Shown in pieces: positions 34,207 through 42,435 of a DNA stretch of 64,000 bases. The translations under genes were made by a program, and so were the position numbers. The notes beneath the pieces are model-generated. The model saw only the letters and a list, made by a program, of their open reading frames with translations. It had not been told where the DNA came from and did not search any database. The stretch covers positions 75,310 through 139,309 of the forward strand of contig CAZNPL010000014.1 in assembly GCA_964574815.1 (NCBI GenBank), given 5' to 3'. The stretch comes from CAZNPL01 sp964574815 (GTDB lineage: Bacteria > Planctomycetota > Phycisphaerae > UBA1845). Every line of letters starts with the position of its first letter. The first letter of the stretch is position 1.

Positions 34207-34638
34207 ATGTCACGAGAACTGTTTGCCCTGGTCGCTATCGCATGTGCTTTGGCTCAAACGGCGATCGCCGTGGACACGGACGGCGACGGCGTGGGCGACG
34301 CCCAGGATGTCTGCTGCCAGACGCCGCCGAACACGCCCGTGAATGAACAGGGACGGCCGCTCGGCGATGTCGACCTCGACTGCGACGTGGACCTGGCCGA
34401 TCTGGCGATCTTCCAGGATTCCTTCACCAGTCCGCTGCCGCCCTGCGACATCGAGATCTGCAACAACGGTATTGACGACGACGACGATACCTTCGTCGAC
34501 TGCGAAGACTACGACTGCATTGACGACCCGGCCTGTGCCGGGGAGTTCGAAATCTGCGACAACGGCGTCGACGACGATGGCGATTCTTTCATCGACTGCG
34601 ATGACTACGATTGCCTCGACGACCCGGCGCGCAACTGA
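34207..34638 (+). CDS. small secreted acidic protein with Ca-binding-like repeats
   Basis: The start is 34207 (GGGGG 8 bases upstream) or 34204. The 143-residue product has a signal peptide (residues 1-20, ending LAQTAIA) and a thrombospondin-3-like DTDGDGVGDAQDVC. A dockerin-like DVDLDCDVDLADLAIFQDSF follows, then two tandem acidic Cys repeats: ICNNGIDDDDDTFVDCEDYD and ICDNGVDDDGDSFIDCDDYD. Related repeats usually end in DDPAC; here the first has DDPAC but the second ends DDPARN and stops, so the terminal Cys is replaced by Arg. It may be a shortened member of a longer family. Confidence 0.7.
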   Translation: MSRELFALVAIACALAQTAIAVDTDGDGVGDAQDVCCQTPPNTPVNEQGRPLGDVDLDCDVDLADLAIFQDSFTSPLPPCDIEICNNGIDDDDDTFVDCEDYDCIDDPACAGEFEICDNGVDDDGDSFIDCDDYDCLDDPARN

Positions 34639-35074
34639 TTATCCCCGGTCGCAGAGCGGCGGACGAAAGCCGCGCCCAAAGTACTGCGACAACTGGAGTT
34701 AGAGTGCCTCAGCTGAATCGACGATAAGTTGCATCGCCGGTGCGCATTCATTACACTCGGAAGGGGGTATCGGCGGCGAGATCGAGATAGCGCCGGGTAC
34801 AGTCCGGTACCATGCCTGCGCCTGCGTGGGTATGCCGTGCACGGTGGCCCGTCCCTTCGCGAAGCGAAGGGGTGGAGGACGGATCCGTGTGGACGTGCCG
34901 CGCCCGTCGCGCACGGCCGTACCCGTGTCGAAAGCAGCGGTACGATGTCAGCGTGGTCGCGCCATGTCAATAAGATAAAGAAAGCCACTCACGGACACTG
35001 TTACCGGCGGCGTGCTCCTCTCTTCTTCGCTGATCGCCGCTGGTCTCAGAGCCTCCGATCGGAGGGAACAGGCC
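34639..35074. other. intergenic region with two hairpin elements
   Basis: No supported gene. It holds a degenerate REP-like palindrome near 34809-34835 and a perfect hairpin CCCTTCGC-GAA-GCGAAGGG at 34853-34871 with a GAA triloop, like the three at 63901-64000. Confidence 0.55.
34853..34871. repeat. GAA-triloop hairpin
   Basis: An 8-bp perfect stem with GAA loop (CCCTTCGC-GAA-GCGAAGGG). Same architecture as the tandem hairpins at the window's right edge. Confidence 0.65.
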
Positions 35075-35923
35075 ATGAACGCAATTCGCCGACTCACCGT
35101 TCTCTGTTACGCCGTTACAGCATTGGCCTCAACAGCCATCGCCCATCCTGACGAACCCCGCATGTTCTGGGTGCCGCTCGGCGACGACCCCGCACACTAC
35201 CCGGCCGGAACCACCGTTGTCTTCGCTCAGCAAGGCGATGTCGTCACGATGGGCATCTACGTTCAAGGTCCCGATGATACCGACTTCCAATCGCCGGGTG
35301 TTCAGGCGTTCGTGGACTCCGTCGGGACGCAAGTCGGCAGCGGAGTGACCTCCGGCGGCGTCGAAGCCGACTGCACTTATGACGGCGTTCACGCCTGCGG
35401 CAGCGTCCAGATCGACCAGACGCGCAGCGACTACGTCGGGTTCAACACCACGTCCATCGACTGTTCAGACTGCCCGAACGACGGCACGCCGCCGTACAAG
35501 TTCGGCTGGGTGGTGCTTAACGTCCCCGTCAGCGCCTCGACGCTGCCGGGTAATCCGGAGGCCGTATACTTCGGGCAGGTTGATTTCGTCGTGTCACCCG
35601 ACGCCTGCGGCCGCTTTCTGTTCGATTTCATCGGGGCGCCGGACCTTGAGACCGTCATCATCCCCGATGCCGGAATCGTAGACGGCGTTTTTACGCCATT
35701 GATCATCGTGGTCGAGCCGCCGAACGATTCATGCGAAGACGCGAACGACACTCTTGGACGGCGTGGTGACGCCGTACAACACGACGTGCGGCGAGCAGGA
35801 CGGCCCCACGCCAAGTTGCAGCCCGGGAGGGTCCGACGTTTTCTTCGAATATACAGCCACGTGCTATGCCGAGTTGATCCAGTTCGACGTCACCGGCGGC
35901 GCCGACTTCGTCGTTTACGATGA
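35075..35923 (+). CDS. N-terminal part of a large secreted cohesin/dockerin-type protein, interrupted by a frameshift
   Basis: The ATG at 35075 has GGAGG 9 bases upstream and a signal peptide (MNAIRRLTVLCYAVTALAST). The coherent protein reads through a beta-rich domain (MFWVPLGDDPAHYPAGTTVV onward) to PPNDSCEDANDT near 35752. After that the frame becomes Arg-rich nonsense (RRGDAVQHDVRRAGRPHAKL) up to the stop at 35923. The natural continuation, LDGVVTPYNTTCGEQDGPTP, lies in the other frame from 35754. One extra base (or two missing) around 35750-35755 explains this. Either the gene is a recent pseudogene or the assembly has an indel. Confidence 0.7.
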   Translation: MNAIRRLTVLCYAVTALASTAIAHPDEPRMFWVPLGDDPAHYPAGTTVVFAQQGDVVTMGIYVQGPDDTDFQSPGVQAFVDSVGTQVGSGVTSGGVEADCTYDGVHACGSVQIDQTRSDYVGFNTTSIDCSDCPNDGTPPYKFGWVVLNVPVSASTLPGNPEAVYFGQVDFVVSPDACGRFLFDFIGAPDLETVIIPDAGIVDGVFTPLIIVVEPPNDSCEDANDTLGRRGDAVQHDVRRAGRPHAKLQPGRVRRFLRIYSHVLCRVDPVRRHRRRRLRRLR

Positions 35924-38108
35924 CGGCTGCGCACTCGGCAACGAAATCGCGTGCAACTCCAATTACGATCCCCCCGGACTCGTCTCGCCGGGAGAGGTTC
36001 TCACCGTTCAGGTCGTCGGCACCGATACCATGGGCACGATCACCGCCACCTGCGTCCCCGGCATTCCCTGCACGCTTGGCCTGCCCGCCGGGAGTTCGCG
36101 TACGGAGGCCGAGTGCCAAAACCTCGGCTATCCGCCCCTGGATGAATGCCTGATGTGGTACTGCAGCGATGATCCCGCCCTCGGCCTCGGCTGCGTGCCG
36201 GCCTCAACGGATCCGGACGACCCAAGCAACACGACCGACCGCGATCCCTGCGACGACGGCCTGTTCTGTACCGTCAACGCCGTGTGCTGGGAGGGCCAAT
36301 GCGTCCGGACCCATTCACGTGACTGCCGTGACGACGTCGTGTGCACGGTCGACGCTTGTTGTGAGAACGTCACCGATCCGATCCCCGGCACGCCACTCAC
36401 CTGCAACGCCGCTCAAGAGTGCGTCAACATCGACATCAATGATACACCGTGCACCACGCTCGCGGATTGTCCGGACGCTGCGAGCGAGTGCGTCGAAGGG
36501 TCCTGCGAGTGCATCGAGAACCCGTCGCTTTGCCTGAACGTCGAGACGCAGGAAGGCAAGAACTGCCTCGACGGCGTGGGCGTGGGCGACGAGGTCATCG
36601 TGACGGTCGACATGGGGTTCTCGACGCCCCCCATTCTTGCCGCACAGTTCTTCCTGTCGTACGACACGTCCGCCCTGGAATTCAACTCGATGGCACCCGG
36701 CGGCGGAGTGTTTTGGTGGGAGGGCCTCGAATATGTGGATGAGCCCGCCGGGACGATCGATTACCTCGTGGCCGACTATTCCGATGGGCATATCAAAGGC
36801 ACGCATGGTCCCGCGACGGTCGCGGTGATCTCCTTCACCGCGATCGCCGAGTGCAAAAACGCCGGCGTATCGTTCCGCCCGCACAACCCGCCGACTGTGC
36901 TCGGCGCCGTGAACGGCGAATCGGTCTGCCCGCGTGGGCACGTACGCCCGCCCGGCGACGACTTCTTCGGCTATGGTGAATGCGGCCTGGAGGACAACCC
37001 GCTGGCCGACCCATGCAACACCGGCCCGTTCAGCGTGGACGTCACCCCGCCGGTGATCAACTGCCCGGACCTCGAGACGTTCGGCAACGCCGACTGCGGC
37101 GATGTCACGCGCACCGTGGTCTGGGACCCGCTGTTCGCGGTCGACAACTGCGACGGTTCCATCCCCGTCACCTGTACCATCAGCCACAACGGCGGCGCGG
37201 ACGTTTCGGATCTCGTCGACGGCGGCGGTGCATTCCCGCCGGGCGTCACCACGATCGACTGCGGCGACACCACCGACAGTTGCAACAATGTCTCCGAATG
37301 CGCCTTCGCGATCGGCAACAGCGGTCTGAACGGGCTGCACGTCGAGGTCGAGTTGTCGCCGATGATGGACCCCGGCCCGCTCACCCGCGGGATCGAGTTC
37401 TCCGTCAGCGACTGCGGCTCCGTCGCCAACCCTGACACGATCGAGGTATGCGCCGACCTCAACTTCGGCCTGCCGTTCAACGCACCGGGTCACGGCGTCG
37501 CCCAGGCCAAGATCCCGCCCGGCAACTGGCTCTGCATCGAAGCCGAAGACCCGCTCCACTCGCTCAACGCCACCTGCAACCTGACCTGCGAGACGCTCCC
37601 GCAGAAGGGCAGTACCTGGTTCGCCTCCTTCAAAGGCTCCAAAGACCTGAGCGATACCTGCCACTGGCTCGTCAACGGCAACCTGAACGGCGACACCCAC
37701 ATCGACGTGCTGGACTATGTGACGTACATGGACTGCGTTGCGACCAACCCGACACCCGATTCCGACGCACCCTGCGGCGCGCCGACGCCGCACTGCGACA
37801 TCAACGGCGACGGGCTCGTCAGCCTGCTGGACTTCTCCTTTATCCTGGTAAACTTATTCAACGACGCCAAGGCCGGCTGCGAAGCAGTCTGCAACCCGGC
37901 CGCGACGCCCCCGAACGTCCAAGGCCCCGTTGAGACGATCTCGGTGCGCCGGTTGATCGCCGAAGGCGTGAACGCCCGCATTGCCCGTCAGGCCGACGTC
38001 AACAACGACGGCGCGGTGAACGTATCCGACATGGCCTTGTACCTTCAGAATGGCGGCCAGACCCCTACTCGGTCAATAAAGCCGGCGCGCTCAGTGCGGG
38101 GACGGTAA
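35754..38108 (+). CDS. C-terminal part of the same secreted protein: cohesin-like, HYR and dockerin-like domains
   Basis: This frame has no ribosome binding site or signal peptide of its own (first codon TTG) and is the continuation of the gene that starts at 35075. Domains in order: a cell-surface domain continuing from the first part; a Cys-rich EGF-like stretch (about 150-260); a cohesin-like domain (about 270-390, with ILAAQFFLSYDTSALEFNSM and VISFTAIAECKNAGVSFRPH); a HYR-type domain (about 430-520, DVTPPVINCPDLETFGNADC); and dockerin-like EF-hands near the end (NLNGDTHIDVLDYVTYMDCV, DINGDGLVSLLDFSFILVNL, DVNNDGAVNVSDMALYLQNG). Without the shift the whole protein would be about 1,010 residues. 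Confidence 0.75.
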   Translation: MDGVVTPYNTTCGEQDGPTPSCSPGGSDVFFEYTATCYAELIQFDVTGGADFVVYDDGCALGNEIACNSNYDPPGLVSPGEVLTVQVVGTDTMGTITATCVPGIPCTLGLPAGSSRTEAECQNLGYPPLDECLMWYCSDDPALGLGCVPASTDPDDPSNTTDRDPCDDGLFCTVNAVCWEGQCVRTHSRDCRDDVVCTVDACCENVTDPIPGTPLTCNAAQECVNIDINDTPCTTLADCPDAASECVEGSCECIENPSLCLNVETQEGKNCLDGVGVGDEVIVTVDMGFSTPPILAAQFFLSYDTSALEFNSMAPGGGVFWWEGLEYVDEPAGTIDYLVADYSDGHIKGTHGPATVAVISFTAIAECKNAGVSFRPHNPPTVLGAVNGESVCPRGHVRPPGDDFFGYGECGLEDNPLADPCNTGPFSVDVTPPVINCPDLETFGNADCGDVTRTVVWDPLFAVDNCDGSIPVTCTISHNGGADVSDLVDGGGAFPPGVTTIDCGDTTDSCNNVSECAFAIGNSGLNGLHVEVELSPMMDPGPLTRGIEFSVSDCGSVANPDTIEVCADLNFGLPFNAPGHGVAQAKIPPGNWLCIEAEDPLHSLNATCNLTCETLPQKGSTWFASFKGSKDLSDTCHWLVNGNLNGDTHIDVLDYVTYMDCVATNPTPDSDAPCGAPTPHCDINGDGLVSLLDFSFILVNLFNDAKAGCEAVCNPAATPPNVQGPVETISVRRLIAEGVNARIARQADVNNDGAVNVSDMALYLQNGGQTPTRSIKPARSVRGR

Positions 38109-38177
38109 GGAGGCTGCTCGCTGATTGCATCTCGACGCACCTTCCTTAGCTGATGGCCGATGGCTGAAGGCTGACGG

Positions 38178-38915
38178 CTACTTTACCCCAATGATCGCGT
38201 GAGCCTCCGCGGAGCCGAGCTTCGTCAATTGGGTATCGAAGCCGACATCGCCGGCGGTCGCACGCCACGTCTCCAGTGAAAAGATCCCGGCGCGGTGCCG
38301 ATCCACCTCAACTTCCAGTTTGCCGCCGCTGCGGATCAGGAACACCAGCGTCAAATCGTACGTCGTATCGGCAGGGTCCGGATCGAAGAAGTCCTGAACA
38401 AACGTCACGTGAACGTCCGAACCGCCGTGAAGCGTTACCATCGACTCCGGCGACTTGAAATTCTCGCGCGTCAGCTCGGCCACTGTCAGGAATACTCCGC
38501 CCGGCGCCAGGCGGTCGTACGCGGCCTGAAATGCCCGCCGCAGGTCGGCCTCGCTCAACATGGAATTGACCGCGTCACCCAGGTAGACGGCGTCAAAGAG
38601 CTCATCCACGGGCGGCGCACGCAGGTCACCGCGCACGTAAGCAACCTCCGGGTTGAGCTCGCGGGCCAGCGCCAACATCGCCTCACTCAGATCGACGCCG
38701 ACAATCTCGAAATACCGTTTCAACCCGGAATCGATGTGCCCGCCCCCGCAGCCCAGATCGAGTAAACGCCGCACCTCGCGCCGACTCCACTGTCGCAAGA
38801 GCCCAGCGATCTCCTCCGCCTCGGCCAAATAGTCCCCCGGCGGGCTGATGATCGGCCAAAGCCAGGCCAGATCGTCGTACAGCCGGCACGCATTGACATC
38901 GTCGCATCGTCGCAT
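38178..38915 (-). CDS. class I SAM-dependent methyltransferase
   Basis: The 245-residue product (ATG 38915) has an N-terminal YDDLAWLWPIISPPGDYLAE region typical of small bacterial methyltransferases. The SAM-binding motif I is LLDLGCGGGHIDSGLKRYFE (about 53-72). Then come IVGVDLSEAMLALARELNPE, YVRGDLRAPP and YLGDAVNSMLSE. It ends with a beta-rich insert and a FSLETWRATAGDVGFDTQLT segment. The substrate is not readable from sequence. The upstream ATG at 38987 gives an unlike N-terminus, so it is not used. The gene is next to purC on the same strand, 61 bases downstream of it. Confidence 0.8.
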   Translation of the reverse strand: MRRCDDVNACRLYDDLAWLWPIISPPGDYLAEAEEIAGLLRQWSRREVRRLLDLGCGGGHIDSGLKRYFEIVGVDLSEAMLALARELNPEVAYVRGDLRAPPVDELFDAVYLGDAVNSMLSEADLRRAFQAAYDRLAPGGVFLTVAELTRENFKSPESMVTLHGGSDVHVTFVQDFFDPDPADTTYDLTLVFLIRSGGKLEVEVDRHRAGIFSLETWRATAGDVGFDTQLTKLGSAEAHAIIGVK

Positions 38916-38976
38916 CAGATCGCACGCCGGGCCTCGACCGATGGAACCGCAGCACCCAGACCCGTGCGGTGCAAGC

Positions 38977-39876
38977 CTACCCCTCAAGACGCTGCATCGC
39001 TTCGCTGTACTTGGCCGCGGTGTTGCGGACGATCTCCTCCGGCAGTTCCGGACCCGGCGGGGTCTTGTCCCATTTGCCGGCTTTCAGCAGGTCTGTCAGA
39101 TAGTTCCGCACGTACTGCTTGTCGAAACTCTCCTGGTCGCGGCCCGGTTCGTATTCGTCCGCCGGCCAGAAACGCGAAGAGTCCGGCGTCAAGACCTCGT
39201 CCACCAGCAAATACTCATCGCCCGCTTGACCCCACTCTAGCTTTGTGTCGGCGATGATGATCCCGCGGCCGAGGGCGTACTTCGCGGCACGCGTGTAGAT
39301 CTCGATGCTCCGGTCCCGCAACAATCGCATCACGTCCCCGCCGACCGTCTCGCAGGCCTGATCGAACGAGATGTTCTCGTCGTGCCCGACCTCGGCCTTG
39401 GTGGCCGGCGTGAAGATCGGCTCCGGAAGCTTCTCGCACTCGCGCAACCCCGGCGGCAGCTCGACCCCGCACACCCCCCCGCTCCGCTGATAGTCCTTCC
39501 AGCCAGAGCCGGCCAGGTAACCGCGGACCACGAACTCCACCGGCACGACATCGGCCTTGCGACAGAGCATCGACCGACCACGAAGCTGATCCAGGTAAGC
39601 CCCCATACGCCCAGGCGCCCGATCCTCGATGACCTCCAGCAGATGGTGCGGCACGCTGCCCCCAAGCCAGTCGAACCAAAACTTCGACAACCGGGTCAGC
39701 AGCACCCCCTTGCCCGGGATCGGCGTCGGCAACACCACATCGTACGCACTGATCCGGTCGGTGGCCACCAGCAAGACCTCCTCGCCCAGATCGTACACGT
39801 CCCGAACCTTCCCGCGTCGAACGGGAAAACCCGGCATCTCCGTCTGTCGAACAGCCCGTTCGCCCTTCAATTTCAC
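38977..39876 (-). CDS. purC: phosphoribosylaminoimidazole-succinocarboxamide synthase (SAICAR synthetase)
   Basis: The enzyme ligates aspartate to CAIR in de novo purine synthesis. The GTG at 39876 has GGAGG about 11 bases upstream and gives 299 residues, right for the longer (yeast-type) PurC. Motifs: RRGKVRDVYDLGEEVLLVAT near the start, RISAYDVVLPTPIPGKGVLL, SVPHHLLEV, RKADVVPVEFVVRGYLAGSG, LPEPIFTPATKAEVGHDENI and IIIADTKLEWG, which are the conserved ATP- and substrate-binding stretches. The upstream open frame to 40134 is low-complexity and unlike the family. No other pur gene is in the window. Confidence 0.93.
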   Translation of the reverse strand: MKLKGERAVRQTEMPGFPVRRGKVRDVYDLGEEVLLVATDRISAYDVVLPTPIPGKGVLLTRLSKFWFDWLGGSVPHHLLEVIEDRAPGRMGAYLDQLRGRSMLCRKADVVPVEFVVRGYLAGSGWKDYQRSGGVCGVELPPGLRECEKLPEPIFTPATKAEVGHDENISFDQACETVGGDVMRLLRDRSIEIYTRAAKYALGRGIIIADTKLEWGQAGDEYLLVDEVLTPDSSRFWPADEYEPGRDQESFDKQYVRNYLTDLLKAGKWDKTPPGPELPEEIVRNTAAKYSEAMQRLEG

Positions 39877-40335
39877 TTTAATCCACGCCTCCGCTGGAAC
39901 TCGCCTGAAAGCCGGCCTACGCGCCCGGCTTGCCTCGGTCTGCCGGATGAGATGCTGAATCATAAGCGGACAACGGAGCGGTTCCAGTCCGCGTGATGAT
40001 CGGTACGCGGCGCCGGTGTGTGCACGCGGGTGCCATGGGCAAGCGGAGCCGCGTGGGCGGCGTAGCTTACCCGTGAACTCTCTCCGCCCTGATTGCTCGA
40101 TCAACCGCGCCTTTCCGCCCCGCGACCCCCGCAATAGCGTGAAACCGAAACGGCCATGGCCCCACCATCGCGCCCGCCTCGACGAACCGTTCCCCCGACG
40201 CCATAATGTGCGTTTGGAGAACGGCGGCGTCGCCGGCCTGATCCGGCGGAATACGACAGGCGCTCAAAGCGCGGCCCCCGCATCCCATGAAACAACCGGA
40301 CCGGGACGCCGTGCGACAACGACAGCGAACATCGC
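39877..40335. other. intergenic region between purC and the GH10-like gene
   Basis: Divergent spacer of 459 bases with no supported gene. It contains palindromic copy B (40032-40075). The frames through it are Arg/Pro-rich shadows. No known riboswitch upstream of purC was recognised. Confidence 0.4.
40032..40075. repeat. dispersed palindromic element, copy B
   Basis: GCCATGGGCAAGCGGAGCCG followed by GGCGGCGTAGCTTACCCGTG; two bases in the right arm differ from copy A. Confidence 0.7.
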
Positions 40336-41802
40336 GTGATTCGCCTTCTGGCATTTTCCAACGGAAAACCGTCCAAGAACGTCGATCTCACCGTCGCCTA
40401 CCTCTTCGGAAGTGACGGCGTTCCCCTGCGGGCCGAGATCGACTTCAAGGACGGCGTGGTCCAGTGCAAAAAGCGGACGGCCGGTCCCGCCGGGCTGGCG
40501 CTGCTGTGGCCCGTTGACCGATCACGGCGCATCATCCTCGAAACCGTCCGCCTTCAGGAACGTGAGGACCCGTTCGTGCTCCCGCTCGAGCTGGCACGGG
40601 GCCAGTTGATGCACATCGATCACAAGATCGAAGATTGGGGCCTGTTCGACTGCCCCGACGTCGAGGAACTCATCGGCCGCGTGACCCAGGCACGCCACCT
40701 GCTCATCGAAGCCATCAAGGCCACCGAACCGAGCGATGCCGCCCAGCCCGCCGGGAAGGCACTCATGCAGGCGATCACCGCGGCCGAGGAAATGACGCGC
40801 TACCACGCCTCCGTCCTGCTCGAACGCCGCAGACAAATCGGCGGATTCACCCGCCGCGTCTTCGGCAGCCACGTCGATCTGGGGGCCCTGCCCGACGCTC
40901 ACGGGCCGCATGTCGCCGCGGCCTGCGATTTCGTCACCGTCCCGATGCCCTGGCGACAGATCGAACCCAGTGAACAGAGTTTCGACTTCCAGGCTCTGGA
41001 CGAATGGATCGACTGGCTGGCGAAGCAACGCTTGCCCATCAAAGGGGCGCCGCTGGTCTGCTTCCAGGAAAACTACGTCCCCGACTGGCTCTACATCTGG
41101 GAGCACGACTTCGACACCGTCCGCGACCTGGTCGCCGAGCACATCCGCCGCCTCATTACCCGCTACGGCAACCACGTCCAGGCATGGGACGTCATCAGCG
41201 GCATCCACGCCAACCAGAGTTTCAGCTTCAACTTCGAACAGTTGGTCGAGCTCACCCGGGTGGCCGCCACTGTTACCAAGCAGATGGCCCCGCGGTGCCT
41301 GTCGATCATCGACATTGTCGCCCCCTGGGGCGAATATTACGCCCGCAACCAGCGGACCATTCCTCCGATGCTCTATGCGGAGATGGCCGTTCAAAGCGGC
41401 ATCAACTTCGACGCCTTCGGCCTGCAGTTCCGCTTCGGAGCCGACGGAATGTACGCCCGCGACATGTTTCAGATATCCTCGCTCATTGACAGATTCGGCG
41501 CGTTCGGAAAGCCGATTCATATCACCGCCGTCGAGGTGCCCTCCATCAAGATCGAAGGACTCGGCACCTGGCACGGTCCCTGGAACGAGTCCGTGCAGGC
41601 CAACTGGCTGCGCGAGTTCTACACCGTCGCCCTGAGCAAGCCGTTCGTGGACACGGTCTCGTGGCGAACGCTGGCCGACGCCCCCGGAGCCTCGCCCCTC
41701 GGCTGCGGACTGCTGACCTCGAACATGTCGCCCAAACCGGCCTACGAAGAGCTGCTCGCACTGCGCAAGGAGATCGTCCCCGGTGCAGCCGCCGGCGCAT
41801 GA
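40336..41802 (+). CDS. glycoside hydrolase family 10-like protein with altered acid/base site
   Basis: The 488-residue product begins at a GTG. Residues about 1-170 are a beta-rich plus helical N-terminal region. From about 175 it follows a GH10 (beta/alpha)8 barrel: GALPDAHGPHVAAACDFVTV, MPWRQIEPSEQSFDF, LPIKGAPLVCFQENYVPDWL, ITRYGNHVQAWDVISGIHAN, FGLQFRFGADGMYARDMFQI, PIHITAVEVPS. In active xylanases the fourth strand ends WDVVNEA with the acid/base Glu; here it reads WDVISGI, so that Glu is absent. The nucleophile strand (usually ITELD) is ITAVEVP, so its Glu is displaced. Possible roles are a divergent enzyme or a binding protein. No signal peptide is visible. Confidence 0.7.
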   Translation: MIRLLAFSNGKPSKNVDLTVAYLFGSDGVPLRAEIDFKDGVVQCKKRTAGPAGLALLWPVDRSRRIILETVRLQEREDPFVLPLELARGQLMHIDHKIEDWGLFDCPDVEELIGRVTQARHLLIEAIKATEPSDAAQPAGKALMQAITAAEEMTRYHASVLLERRRQIGGFTRRVFGSHVDLGALPDAHGPHVAAACDFVTVPMPWRQIEPSEQSFDFQALDEWIDWLAKQRLPIKGAPLVCFQENYVPDWLYIWEHDFDTVRDLVAEHIRRLITRYGNHVQAWDVISGIHANQSFSFNFEQLVELTRVAATVTKQMAPRCLSIIDIVAPWGEYYARNQRTIPPMLYAEMAVQSGINFDAFGLQFRFGADGMYARDMFQISSLIDRFGAFGKPIHITAVEVPSIKIEGLGTWHGPWNESVQANWLREFYTVALSKPFVDTVSWRTLADAPGASPLGCGLLTSNMSPKPAYEELLALRKEIVPGAAAGA

Positions 41803-42226
41803 CGCTTCTCACGTAACCGAACGGTCGCAAAGTCAAACGCAATCGGCCGACACAGACGGAACTGCGCAGCCGTGGCGGGCGAGCCAATTGTACGTCTCGT
41901 TGGCGATGGTCGTCATCGCCGTCCTTGCCCTGGCACTTCAATACCGTAACGTGCCCGTTCCCGATAGCTCCGCGGCGGCTGTTCGCGCCGATGCTCTCCT
42001 TCAAGGCGTCAATCCAAACACCGCGACGGCGGCCGAACTGACCGCCCTGCCGGGTATCGGCGAGGTAAGAGCACAACGCATCGTCGACTATCGAACGTCT
42101 CGATATGAGAAAGCCGATTGTGATGGGCCGGCGTTTCGATGCGCGGAAGACCTGGCCGCCGTTCACGGCATCGGCCCCAAGACCGTCGATCGCCTGCGCC
42201 CGATGCTCCGATTTGACCAGGAGTAA
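41783..42226 (+). CDS. membrane-anchored ComEA-like helix-hairpin-helix protein
   Basis: The GTG at 41783 has AAGGAG about 10 bases upstream and overlaps the preceding stop by 20 bases. The 147-residue product has one transmembrane helix (VSLAMVVIAVLALALQY, about 38-54). Two helix-hairpin-helix motifs follow: VNPNTATAAELTALPGIGEV then RAQRIVDYR, and CAEDLAAVHGIGPKTVDRLR. The architecture equals ComEA, the DNA-binding receptor of natural transformation, and similar competence proteins. No comEC or other competence gene is in view, so the function is by homology only. Confidence 0.8.
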   Translation: MQPPAHDASHVTERSQSQTQSADTDGTAQPWRASQLYVSLAMVVIAVLALALQYRNVPVPDSSAAAVRADALLQGVNPNTATAAELTALPGIGEVRAQRIVDYRTSRYEKADCDGPAFRCAEDLAAVHGIGPKTVDRLRPMLRFDQE

Positions 42227-42291
42227 GCCGCGACTGACAGGCGGCGAAAATGCCGCCGCATGTCACCGGGACGCACGCGTTCAGCGACGGT

Positions 42292-42336
42292 GCCATGGGC
42301 AAGCAGAGCCGCCTTTGGCGGCGGAGCTTGCCCGTG
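42292..42336. repeat. dispersed palindromic element, copy C
   Basis: GCCATGGGCAAGCAGAGCCG with GGCGGCGGAGCTTGCCCGTG, one base different from copy A in the left arm. It lies between the convergent ComEA-like and sigma-factor genes. Confidence 0.7.
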
Positions 42337-42435
42337 CTTGTCCACCTGCGCGGGACAACACGGCTAACCATCTGACGCTCCAAACACGAACCCATGCCCT
42401 AAACCGCTGCATGAGGATGCACCCGCCTTCCGAAA

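Noticed and set aside
36315..37793. Long ORF on the minus strand inside the frameshifted secreted gene
   Set aside because: Antisense shadow; the plus-strand product has clear cohesin, HYR and EF-hand motifs.
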